64,000 bases of DNA, taken from positions 39,117 through 103,116 of the forward strand of contig CAJOFL010000003.1 of the NCBI GenBank assembly GCA_905233895.1. The letters run 5' to 3'. The notes below the pieces were generated by a model that was not told where the DNA came from, did not search any database, and saw only the letters and a program-made list of their open reading frames with translations. This document shows positions 49,394 through 58,730 of this stretch, one piece after another. Positions within the stretch are counted from its first letter, which is position 1; every line of letters starts with the position of its first letter. Source of the stretch: an uncultured Bacteroidales bacterium. Its GTDB lineage: Bacteria; Bacteroidota; Bacteroidia; Bacteroidales; P3. The translations under genes were made by a program, and so were the position numbers.

Positions 49394-50424
49394 ATGGAAC
49401 AAAAGAGAGAGAAAGTTCGACTTGATGAAGTGACCTTTATGCGTTTCATCTTACCTTTGTTGATTGTATTCTATCACTCATTTCTTTGTTATTGCAATGG
49501 AGCATGGGATGAACCGGCGGGTTATGTTGATATTCCATTGTACAAATGGCTGTGTCGAACATCTTTTGCATTCACGCTTGAGGCATTTGTGTTTATTTCG
49601 GGCTATCTGTTTGCATTTCAACGAATCACCCTACATCGAACGGGGGGGTGGTTGTCAATAAGTTGAAACGATTGATTCTCCCAAGCATTATTTTCAGTAT
49701 TGCTTATTTCATCATCTTCTACCAATACCAGGGAGTGGGAAGTACTATCTATTCAATCATCAATGGTTGTGGCCATATGTGGTATCTGCCGATGCTTTTT
49801 TGGTGTTTTGTCGGGGGCTGGTTATTGGAACAGATTCAAATCCATGATGGTTGGAAATTCCTATTTGTGGTGTTGCTGAACTTATTTGCTTTTTCAGGCC
49901 TGCCATTGCAGTTGTCGGGTGCTCTCACATTTATGGTCTATTTCTATGGTGGTTTCTTGTGTTACAAGTATTCTGACAAAATAAAGACTATGGTTAATCC
50001 TAGAAACATTGCCATTGCATGGGTTGTTTTTGTGTTATGTTTCGCCATCCTTCGCCCTTTGCGGGATTGTTTAGTTGTGAACGATTCTGTATCAACTATG
50101 CATAGGTTGCTATTGAGGGTGGCCAACCATGCTTGCCAATTGATTTACGCTTGGGCTGGGGTGATGGCTTTTTATTTTTCAGCGGTTTGGTTTGCAGGCA
50201 AACATCAATTGTCGAATTTCGCCAAGAGTATAGCTGCCTGTAGCTTCGGCATTTACCTGTTCCAACAATTTGTTCTCATGATTCTTTATTACAAAACGGA
50301 ATTCCCTGTCGTTGTTGGACCTTATTTGTTGCCCTGGTGCGGATTTGCCGTTGCATCGGCAGCATCGTACTGTCTGTCGGCATTGTTGCTCAAAACGAAG
50401 ACGGGCCGTTTTTTAATAGGGTGA
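49394..50424 (+). pseudogene. acyltransferase-3 family membrane acyltransferase, out of frame at a G7 tract (49642-49648); possible phase-OFF gene
   Basis: N part FMRFILPLLIVFYHSF...FISGYLFAFQRITLHRTGG then stop; C part VVVNKLKRLILPSIIFSIAYFI in the next frame; one added G rejoins both. Confidence 0.88.
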
Positions 50425-50448
50425 TTTTATAGGATAAGTATAGAATAA

Positions 50449-51708
50449 ATGAATCTACAAAATAAAATTGAAAAAGTAAAACAAGCAAGCAAAAGCAAGG
50501 ATGGAAAGGTTTTGATTCAAAACGTGACGTATCTTTCTATTCTTCAACTTGCTTCGTATTTGTTTCCTTTGATAACAGTCCCGTACCTTGCGAGGGTTAT
50601 TGGTGCATCAGGGTATGGTAAGATTGCATTTGCATCAGCAGTAATTTTATGGGTTCAGACTGTAGTGAATTGGGGGTTCAATTTGACGGCTACAAGGGAT
50701 GTGGCAAAAAACCGGGATAATTTGGAAAAAGTATCTGAGATTTTCTCAAATGTATTGTGGTCAAGAGTCTTTTTGATGTGCTTGTCGGCACTTGTGCTGT
50801 TTGTTTTAGTTCTTGTGGTCCCAAAGTTCAAAGAAGATTGGATGGTTTTGCTATTCACATTTTTGTTAATACCGGGTCATATCATGTTTCCTGAGTGGTT
50901 CTTTCAGGCTATGGAAAAAATGAAATTCACAACAATTCTTAACATTGTTTCAAAATTGTTGTTTACTGGAGCTATATTTTGGGTTATTCGCGATTCTGGA
51001 GATTATTTATATCACCCATTATGCATTTCGTTGGGGTATCTGGTGTCGGGTGTCGTCACTTTTTATTTGATAATAAAAAAGTGGCATGTACGTATTCTTC
51101 ATGTGCGCTTCAGAACCATTATCCAGACGATTAGGTCCAGCAGTGATGTGTTTCTGAACAACCTGTTCCCGAATTTCTACAATAGTCTCTCTTCTGTCAT
51201 ACTCGGTTTTGTATCGGGCAGTGTGGCGAATGGTATTCTTGATGCTGGTGGCAAGTTTGTCGCTCTGTCTCGACAGATGTTGGGTGTTATTTCCGCTGCT
51301 TTCTTTCCGTTTTTATCACGTAGGATAGAAAAACATTATGTTTTGGAAAGGATTAACATGGCTTTGGCAGTTTTCATCGCAGCAGGGCTGTTCCTTTTTG
51401 CACCGTTGTTGATAAAATGGTTCTACACTCCGGAGTTTTCAGATGCCGTTACGGTACTTAGAATAATGTGTGTATCTTTAATCTTCTTAACCATGAATAG
51501 TGTTTACGGCGCAAACTATATGATAATAATGGGCTATGAGAGAGAATTGCGGCGTATCACCATGTGGGCCTCCATTGGAGGTCTGCTAATAGCCTATCCT
51601 CTTATTTATTACTTCTCATACATTGGTGCTGCACTTACCGTCACACTCTCGCGTGCAATGATTGGATTAGGTGCTATGTGGTATAGCAAAATAAAGATTA
51701 AAGAATAA
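50449..51708 (+). CDS. wzx: polysaccharide flippase (Wzx)
   Basis: LQLASYLFPLITVPYLARVIGASGYGKIAFASAVILW, multi-TM MATE/PST type. Confidence 0.9.
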   Translation: MNLQNKIEKVKQASKSKDGKVLIQNVTYLSILQLASYLFPLITVPYLARVIGASGYGKIAFASAVILWVQTVVNWGFNLTATRDVAKNRDNLEKVSEIFSNVLWSRVFLMCLSALVLFVLVLVVPKFKEDWMVLLFTFLLIPGHIMFPEWFFQAMEKMKFTTILNIVSKLLFTGAIFWVIRDSGDYLYHPLCISLGYLVSGVVTFYLIIKKWHVRILHVRFRTIIQTIRSSSDVFLNNLFPNFYNSLSSVILGFVSGSVANGILDAGGKFVALSRQMLGVISAAFFPFLSRRIEKHYVLERINMALAVFIAAGLFLFAPLLIKWFYTPEFSDAVTVLRIMCVSLIFLTMNSVYGANYMIIMGYERELRRITMWASIGGLLIAYPLIYYFSYIGAALTVTLSRAMIGLGAMWYSKIKIKE

Positions 51709-51721
51709 AACAAAGATTTAT

Positions 51722-52846
51722 ATGCAAACTGGTACTAAAAAATATAATAAGTACTGTCTGATTAGAGACTTGGCTGCATTATTCATTTTAGGAATTTTGC
51801 TTGGCCATTTGATCAGGATTCCCATTATTGTATGGAGAATATTATTTGTGATAGAAATAGTTGTAGCAATTGTTGCTAACGTTAATTATTTAAACAAAAT
51901 CGAAGGATACATTTTGGCATTAGCATCATATTGTGCCATCTCTTTCATGATAACGTTCTCTCCGGATCAAATAACAATTATTGGAGCTATCTTGTTTACT
52001 GTGCCCACCGTTATTTTGTTTAAGTTTCTGGATTCAAAAGAGGTTATTACACAAAAGTGGATTAATGTTTGGTGCGTTATATTTGTCATAGCAGCAGTGA
52101 TTTTCTACCGCTACAAGGAGAGCGTTTTTTTTGAAGAATTCTTTGAACAGGCTGAATATGGTTTTACTAATAATGCATCAACAGTATTTACAGGGCTACT
52201 TGTTCTTCTTTTGTTATCTGATAAAAAAGTAATTGTTTGGGGCTGTTTTGTGGTTTGTTGGTATTTTCTTTTGCTTTCTTCTAAGAGAGGTAATATTGCT
52301 GAAGCATTAATACCTTCAATTGTTCTTTTTTTTCAGATGCAAAAAGATGGTAAAAGAAAAATTTGGAACTTCCTTTTTGTCACAGCCCTTTTTGCTGCTG
52401 CAATATACTTCGGCATGCAATTTTTTGAAAAGAATACGTATCTTACCAACAAGATAGATGTATCAGGCGCAAACGGCAGGGATGTTATTTGGGCGAATTT
52501 GATTAATGAATGGTCGATGTCTTCGAGTCCGTTTAAGGTGATTTTTGGATATGGTATTAAAGGAACGTTGGCGTTAGGCGGTATCCGAGCCCACAATGAT
52601 TTCCTTGAGATTTTGGTGGACTTTGGATTGATAGGCATAGTACTGCAAATGGGCGTTTTCGTGTCACTTTTCAAACTATTGAAATTCAAAATATCGTATA
52701 GATTGATAATGATAGCAGCTATAAGTGTGTATTTTTTGAAAAGTATGATATCCATGGGTTTTACAGATCCATTGAATGTATTTACCTTTATGACTATGGG
52801 TATTGTTATATCTAGATACGAAAAACAATTTAAATTAAAAAATTAA
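51722..52846 (+). CDS. wzy: O-antigen polymerase-like membrane protein (Wzy)
   Basis: Multi-TM; SSKRGNIAEALIPSIVLF; GYGIKGTLALGGIRAHNDFLEILVDFGLIGIVL. Confidence 0.82.
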   Translation: MQTGTKKYNKYCLIRDLAALFILGILLGHLIRIPIIVWRILFVIEIVVAIVANVNYLNKIEGYILALASYCAISFMITFSPDQITIIGAILFTVPTVILFKFLDSKEVITQKWINVWCVIFVIAAVIFYRYKESVFFEEFFEQAEYGFTNNASTVFTGLLVLLLLSDKKVIVWGCFVVCWYFLLLSSKRGNIAEALIPSIVLFFQMQKDGKRKIWNFLFVTALFAAAIYFGMQFFEKNTYLTNKIDVSGANGRDVIWANLINEWSMSSSPFKVIFGYGIKGTLALGGIRAHNDFLEILVDFGLIGIVLQMGVFVSLFKLLKFKISYRLIMIAAISVYFLKSMISMGFTDPLNVFTFMTMGIVISRYEKQFKLKN

Positions 52847-52916
52847 GACAAACAAAAAATAGAAATTAATAACTGATTTTAAACAATTGATTATAAATAT
52901 AAACAATTCTTATCTG

Positions 52917-53831
52917 ATGAATACTTTTTTTCTCTATTTGAAAAATCCTAAGATTTTGGGCAATGTTATTCTTTCACGATGCGGTTGGATTCCAGACAAA
53001 CTATTTTTAAAGTTGAAATTTTATCTTAATATGGGCAGGTGTTTGGATTTAAAGAATCCGCATACATTTAGTGAGAAGCTTCAGTGGTTGAAATTATATA
53101 ATCGTCGATCCGAATACACAATAATGGTGGATAAAGTCAAGGCTAAGGAATATGTTGCAGCCGTTTTAGGTAATGAATATATTATTCCCACCTTAGGTGT
53201 TTGGAGTGACCCAGAAGAAATTAATTTCGACTCTTTGCCAGAACGATTCGTGCTGAAATGCAATCATAATAGCGGCACTGGAATGTATATATGCAAGGAC
53301 AAATCAAAGATGGATGTGGAGAAGGTTAAATCTGAGTTGAGAAAAGGACTAAAGGAGAATTATTTTAAAAAGAACCGAGAATGGCCTTACAAAAATGTTC
53401 CTAGGCGTATATTGGCAGAACAGTATATTGATCCGATTCCAGGGAAACAGGACTTGCCGGACTATAAGTTCTTTTGCTTTGAGGGCGAGCCTAAGTATTG
53501 TCAGGTTATTAGTGGACGGGAAACAAAGATGTGCATTGATTTCTTTGATCACGAATGGGTTCATCAACCATTTCATGAACCCCGTGATTATCCGTTTGCA
53601 GATGTAGTGCCTCAAAAACCGGAGCATTTCGAGTTGATGTGGAGCGCGGCTCGTAAATTGGCGGAAGGTCAACATTTTTCACGTATTGATTTTTATGATA
53701 ACGGAGACCATTTTTTCTTTGGAGAGATAACATTTTTCCCAACAAGCGGAATGGGGGGGGTTGACCCGAATGATTACGATGCCATCTTTGGAGCGATGAT
53801 AAAGCTGCCTGTTGATGACCGGATTGGGTAA
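52917..53831 (+). CDS. ATP-grasp/TupA-like glycosyltransferase; carries an in-frame G8 tract (53753-53760)
   Basis: NPHTFSEKLQWLKLYNRRSEYTIMVDKVKAKEYV...FVLKCNHNSGTGM...LAEQYIDPIPGKQDLPDYKFFCFEGEPKY...RIDFYDNGDHFFFGEITFFPTSGMGG; ATG 52917 preferred over TTG 52887. Confidence 0.85.
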   Translation: MNTFFLYLKNPKILGNVILSRCGWIPDKLFLKLKFYLNMGRCLDLKNPHTFSEKLQWLKLYNRRSEYTIMVDKVKAKEYVAAVLGNEYIIPTLGVWSDPEEINFDSLPERFVLKCNHNSGTGMYICKDKSKMDVEKVKSELRKGLKENYFKKNREWPYKNVPRRILAEQYIDPIPGKQDLPDYKFFCFEGEPKYCQVISGRETKMCIDFFDHEWVHQPFHEPRDYPFADVVPQKPEHFELMWSAARKLAEGQHFSRIDFYDNGDHFFFGEITFFPTSGMGGVDPNDYDAIFGAMIKLPVDDRIG

Positions 53832-53913
53832 AATAAGAATAATGGTGATGCAAATTTTTTTTGACTGAAATAACAACAATAATCAACGATAAGATTCCAT
53901 AATTGAAAAGAAT

Positions 53914-54801
53914 ATGCAGGAGAATTGTTTTAAAGAAGCGTACAAGACTAAGTTATTGGAAACATTTGACTTTATAAGTGATTATTTAAATCGCCATAAT
54001 TTTAATTGGTGGGGCGCTTATGGTACCTGCATTGGCGCTGTAAGACATAATGGACTAATTCCATGGGATGATGATATTGATATTTATTTGCCTAGATCTG
54101 ATTATGAGAAATTGATTGACCTAAGGGAGGATGTGAAGGGTTATGGTTTTGATTTGCTCTCTGCTCATAACAACGGTTGTGACAGTGTATATTATAAAAT
54201 TTGCAACATTTCAACTTCTCTTGTAGAAGATCGATTAATACCATACAATACGGGTGTTTTTATTGATATCTTCCCTTTAGATTATTATGATGGTACCACC
54301 CGGCAATTTAATAGGTTGCATGATAGCTATCGACGTTGGTCAAGATTGTATAAATTTTTGTGTATGCAGCCGAGTCCTAAAGAGACAATAAAACAACTGA
54401 AGATGCTTGACATGGCAAAATTTATTAAGAGTTCAACTCGTCAGTTGGCCCCTAAATTTTTAAATAAATTATCCATGTCTCAAATATTGAAAATAGAGAA
54501 GAAAATAGTTAATACAAATGAAGAAAAGAATATTGCCTCTTTTTGTGGACGTTATGGCATCAAAGAATTGTTTGAGACTCGGTGGTTTAATGGATATGAA
54601 CTAATGGATTTTGAGGAACGAAAGATGCGTGTTCCTTTAATGTTTCATGAATATCTGTCGCATGTGTATGGGGATTATATGAAATGCCCCGATGTCATAC
54701 CGGAATCCACACATGCCCAATATTATGTAAACCTAAAAGAACGGATTAATATTGATGAAATTAATAAACGTGTTAAAATGAAGGTTCGTAAAGAATGGTA
54801 A
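53914..54801 (+). CDS. LicD family phosphotransferase
   Basis: FNWWGAYGTCIGAVRHNGLIPWDDDIDIYLPRSDYEKL. Confidence 0.93.
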   Translation: MQENCFKEAYKTKLLETFDFISDYLNRHNFNWWGAYGTCIGAVRHNGLIPWDDDIDIYLPRSDYEKLIDLREDVKGYGFDLLSAHNNGCDSVYYKICNISTSLVEDRLIPYNTGVFIDIFPLDYYDGTTRQFNRLHDSYRRWSRLYKFLCMQPSPKETIKQLKMLDMAKFIKSSTRQLAPKFLNKLSMSQILKIEKKIVNTNEEKNIASFCGRYGIKELFETRWFNGYELMDFEERKMRVPLMFHEYLSHVYGDYMKCPDVIPESTHAQYYVNLKERINIDEINKRVKMKVRKEW

Positions 54802-55901
54802 ATATTTTAAAGATGAAAAAAATTACCTGTTTTACTGCAAATTTGGCCAGTGGCGGTGCCGAGCACCAAATGGCAATTCTATGTAATATGTTGTCAGAGT
54901 ATGGTTACGAGATTACATTGGTAACATACAATGACTTACCAGATGAATACAAACTAGAGAGGGGTATTAAACGGGTACGTCTTAATCTTTCAGGAAATAG
55001 TTTGTGTAAAGAGTTGAAGGTATTCAGATATTTTCTCAAAGTGGACACGGATTGCATTATTAGTTATAGGTCCACACCTAACTTTATGGTGGCGATGCCT
55101 TTATTATTAAGAAGGGGCATTAAGCTGATTTGCGGCGAAAGAAATACAACAGTTAAACCAAATAAAATGGAGTTGATGAACTATAATCTCTTGTATTATA
55201 GAACAAATTATGTTGTTCCCAATAGTTATACACAAGCTGAATATCTGAAAGGTCTAAATAAGGCATGGGGGAAAAGGGTGGTTCCTATTACCAATTATAC
55301 GGCTCTTGATGAGTTTCTACCCACGCCACTGCCATCGAATAGCGATAAATTGCTTCTTATTGGAGTTTTTGCACGGATTTTTCCGCAAAAAAACTATGAA
55401 CGTTTATGTAAGGTTCTGTCTTTGCTTAAAAATCGGACTGACCGAAAATTTAAATTAGTGTGGTATGGGGAACGGGAAGACATGGAACATGCTAAAGGCT
55501 CAGAACATATACATCAACTGATTGAAAACTTAAATATTGATGATGTTTTGGAAGTTAGACCTTCTGTGGTAGATGTTGTTGGCAAAATGCAACAGTTTCA
55601 TGTGATGTGTTTGCCATCATTGTATGAGGGGTTTTCAAATTCTCTAGCCGAGTATATATGTTGCGGAAAACCTGTTGTTTGCAGTGATGTAAGTGATAAT
55701 TCAATAATGGTTCATCATGGTGAGAATGGTTTCTTGTTTGATCCGAAAGATGAAGAATCTATATGTTCTGCATTTCTTCAATTGTTTGCATTAAATGAAG
55801 AGCAATTGTTTGAGATGGGCAGGAAGAGTCGGATGATCTCAGAATGCATTTTCGATAAATCAAAATTTGTTAACTCCTACATCGATTTAATTGAAAACTA
55901 A
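54795..55901 (+). CDS. glycosyltransferase (GT4-like); start may be 54813
   Basis: ITCFTANLASGGAEHQMAILCNML...LLLIGVFARIFPQKNYERLCKVLSLL...CLPSLYEGFSNSLAEYICCGKPVVCSDV. Confidence 0.9.
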   Translation: MVNILKMKKITCFTANLASGGAEHQMAILCNMLSEYGYEITLVTYNDLPDEYKLERGIKRVRLNLSGNSLCKELKVFRYFLKVDTDCIISYRSTPNFMVAMPLLLRRGIKLICGERNTTVKPNKMELMNYNLLYYRTNYVVPNSYTQAEYLKGLNKAWGKRVVPITNYTALDEFLPTPLPSNSDKLLLIGVFARIFPQKNYERLCKVLSLLKNRTDRKFKLVWYGEREDMEHAKGSEHIHQLIENLNIDDVLEVRPSVVDVVGKMQQFHVMCLPSLYEGFSNSLAEYICCGKPVVCSDVSDNSIMVHHGENGFLFDPKDEESICSAFLQLFALNEEQLFEMGRKSRMISECIFDKSKFVNSYIDLIEN

Positions 55902-55934
55902 GACGGTTTCTTTGATAAGATAAAGGGCAAGCCA

Positions 55935-56666
55935 ATGAATATACAGTATTTAATTCGCCTTGATGATGCCTGTCCAACGATGAATCACGAAAAATGGACG
56001 AGAGTGGAGAGGCTCCTTGACAAATATGGTATAAAGCCATTGGTGGGGATTATTCCCAACAATGAAGACCCTCAGCAACAGATAGATCCGGAGGATGGTG
56101 GGTTTTGGGATAAGGCCAAGAATTGGAATGATAAGGGATGGTCAATAGCGATGCATGGCTACAACCATGTCTATCAAGTAGTTGATGGGGGAATAAATCC
56201 CTTGTGGAATCGTAGCGAATTTGTGGGCCTGTCGCTAGAGGAGCAAAAAAAGAAGATAAGGAAGGGCGTTGCAATTATGCGAGAGTATGGTCTAAACCCG
56301 AAGTTTTTTTTCGCTCCAAGTCATACTTTTGATGAAAACACACTTACTGCGTTGCTAGAAGAGAGTGACATAAGAATTGTTAGTGATACTATTGCAACGA
56401 GACCATACCGCTATCGTGAATTTGTAATTATTCCGCAATTCAGCGGAAAGTGTAGAGAGATGATAATAACAGGGGTTTATACGTTTTGTTTGCATCCAAA
56501 CACTATGAGAGAAGATGATTTCAAACAGACAGAATGTTTCTTGAGAAAACACATAAGTCAATTCACTTCTTTTACAAATCTTCAGTTGTCAAATCTGTCT
56601 GATAAGACTTTGTTTGACAGATTACTGAGTTGGATATATTTTAAAATGAGAAAAAAAAATGACTAG
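55935..56666 (+). CDS. polysaccharide deacetylase-like protein (DUF2334-like)
   Basis: YLIRLDDACPTMNHEKWTRVERLLDKYGIKPLVGIIPNN...WSIAMHGYNHVY...FFAPSHTFDENTL. Confidence 0.82.
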   Translation: MNIQYLIRLDDACPTMNHEKWTRVERLLDKYGIKPLVGIIPNNEDPQQQIDPEDGGFWDKAKNWNDKGWSIAMHGYNHVYQVVDGGINPLWNRSEFVGLSLEEQKKKIRKGVAIMREYGLNPKFFFAPSHTFDENTLTALLEESDIRIVSDTIATRPYRYREFVIIPQFSGKCREMIITGVYTFCLHPNTMREDDFKQTECFLRKHISQFTSFTNLQLSNLSDKTLFDRLLSWIYFKMRKKND

Positions 56667-57999
56667 AGTAATCACTTATGGGACATACGATCTCTTACAT
56701 CAGGGGCATATTAATCTATTAAAACGGGCAAAGGAGTTGGGAGACTACTTGATTGTAGGCGTCACAAGTGATAGCTTTGATCGTGGTCGAGGTAAACTGA
56801 ACGTTCGGAATAATGTTTTGGAGCGTGTTGAGGCAGTGAAAGCGACGGGTTATGCAGATGAGGTGATTATTGAAGATTATCTAGGTCAAAAAATTGATGA
56901 CATCCAAAACTATGATGTTGATATTTTTGCTATCGGTTCTGATTGGGAAGGTAAATTTGACTACTTGAGTGAATATTGCAAGGTGGTTTATTTGCCTCGG
57001 ACAGAGGGTATATCCTCTACTATGTTGCGAGAAGAGAGTCAAACAGTATATCGTATTGGTGTTGTGGGTTGTGGCCGTATTGCCAATCGCTTTGTTCCAG
57101 AAACCAAAGTGGTGAATGGTGCAGAGGTTACGGCAGTCTATAATCCTGATAAAGCAGAGTCGGAATCTTTTGCACAACAGCATGGCCTCTCGGCATATAC
57201 TAATTATGATGTTTTCTTGAACGATATAGATTTAGTATATGTGGCATCTCCACATTTAACCCATTACAACTACGTGATGAAGGCGTTGTCGGCAGAGAAA
57301 CATGTGCTTTGCGAGATTCCCTTTGTTTTGTCAAAAGAGCAGGCTTTGGAGCTTTACAAGTTGGCGGAAGAACGGAATCTTGTTCTTCTGGAAGCGAGTA
57401 AAACTGCATTCTGTCCTGCTTTTGGCCATATCGTGACGTTGGTAAAAAGCGGTATTATTGGTGAGGTGGTTGACGTGAAGTCTTCACTCAGTAAGATGGT
57501 TCCACCGCCAACACGAGAATTAGATTCGGAACAAGCCGGAGGTGCCATGAATGAGCACGGTCCCTTAACATTATTGGCAATAATTAAGTTGTTAGGAATT
57601 GACTGGCTCGATGTGGATTTTCATAGCAAGATGGATAATGGTGTAGATATCTATACAAAGGGTGTTATCAACTATCCTCATGCTACAGCATCCTTTACTG
57701 TTGGAATTGGAGTTAAAACAGAAGGTAATTTGGTGATTTCCGGCACAAAGGGATATATATATGTGCCAGCACCATGGTGGCTTACAAGTTATTTTGAGGT
57801 ACGCTACGAAGACCAAACCAAGAACAAGAAGTACTTCTATAGCTACGATGGTGAGGGTCTTCGTTATGAAATTCAAGAGTGGTTGTCGATGATTGTCAAC
57901 AATCGTAGAAGTTGCTATAAATTGCGCAGACGCGAGAGTGTGGTAATTGCTGAAATAATCGAGAAATACCGAAATGGTGAAAATGTGACAGAAATATGA
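56659..57999 (+). CDS. bifunctional cytidylyltransferase (TagD-like) / Gfo-Idh-MocA oxidoreductase fusion
   Basis: N-term VITYGTYDLLHQGHINLLKRAKELGDYLIVGVTSD...RTEGISSTMLR; C-term RIGVVGCGRIANRFVPETKVVNGAEVTAVYNPDKAE...EKHVLCEIPF. Confidence 0.92.
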   Translation: MTRVITYGTYDLLHQGHINLLKRAKELGDYLIVGVTSDSFDRGRGKLNVRNNVLERVEAVKATGYADEVIIEDYLGQKIDDIQNYDVDIFAIGSDWEGKFDYLSEYCKVVYLPRTEGISSTMLREESQTVYRIGVVGCGRIANRFVPETKVVNGAEVTAVYNPDKAESESFAQQHGLSAYTNYDVFLNDIDLVYVASPHLTHYNYVMKALSAEKHVLCEIPFVLSKEQALELYKLAEERNLVLLEASKTAFCPAFGHIVTLVKSGIIGEVVDVKSSLSKMVPPPTRELDSEQAGGAMNEHGPLTLLAIIKLLGIDWLDVDFHSKMDNGVDIYTKGVINYPHATASFTVGIGVKTEGNLVISGTKGYIYVPAPWWLTSYFEVRYEDQTKNKKYFYSYDGEGLRYEIQEWLSMIVNNRRSCYKLRRRESVVIAEIIEKYRNGENVTEI

Positions 58000-58727
58000 T
58001 AAAGAGAATACTTGTAGTTGGTGGAGCCAATGGAATTGGCCTCAGTATTGCCACAGAACTTGCAAAAAATGACTCTGTGGAGAAGGTATATATTGTGGAT
58101 AAAGTTTCTCTTATGGAGGAATTTAATAGTACAAAGTTTGAGGCATTCCAATTTGACCTCACAAATGATGATTATTCTTTCTTTGATCGGTTTGTTGATA
58201 TCAATGCAATGATGATAACAGCGGGGTTCGGCAAACTGGCTTTGTTTAAGGATATTACAGAACAGCACATTATTGATTCTTTCAACGTTAATACTATTCC
58301 TGTGTTACGCCTTATAAAACGGTTCTATCCAAAATTAGAAGCAAAAGATGATTTCTACTGTGGCGTAATGGATAGCATTGCCGGGTGGTTGTCATCTCCT
58401 TTCTTCGCTGTTTATGGAGCAACTAAGGCGGCTCTAAAGATTTTTATTGAAAGTGTTAATGTGGAATTATTAAAAACAGGTACAACAAATCGGATTCTGA
58501 ATGTTAGCCCTGGTACTATTAAAGGGACAGGTTTCTATGCGGGCAAGACAAACCTTGTAGAGTTGCAAGAACTGACCTCTGATATTTTAACCCATCTTGA
58601 GAATAAGGATGATTTGTTTATACCCAAATACGATGAAATTTTTAATGAAGTATTGCAGAGGTATCACGATGATTTTCGCAAAGAAGGTGTGCGTAGTTTT
58701 GATTATAAAATGAACAGAAGGAAATAG
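57996..58727 (+). CDS. SDR family oxidoreductase
   Basis: RILVVGGANGIGLSIATELA...; FFAVYGATKAALKIFIESVNVEL. Confidence 0.88.
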   Translation: MIKRILVVGGANGIGLSIATELAKNDSVEKVYIVDKVSLMEEFNSTKFEAFQFDLTNDDYSFFDRFVDINAMMITAGFGKLALFKDITEQHIIDSFNVNTIPVLRLIKRFYPKLEAKDDFYCGVMDSIAGWLSSPFFAVYGATKAALKIFIESVNVELLKTGTTNRILNVSPGTIKGTGFYAGKTNLVELQELTSDILTHLENKDDLFIPKYDEIFNEVLQRYHDDFRKEGVRSFDYKMNRRK

Positions 58728-58730
58728 CGA

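Noticed and set aside
52125-52333. T8 tracts in wzy as further phase-variation sites
   Set aside because: Poly-A/T runs of this length are common in AT-rich DNA and both are in frame; not distinguishable from background.
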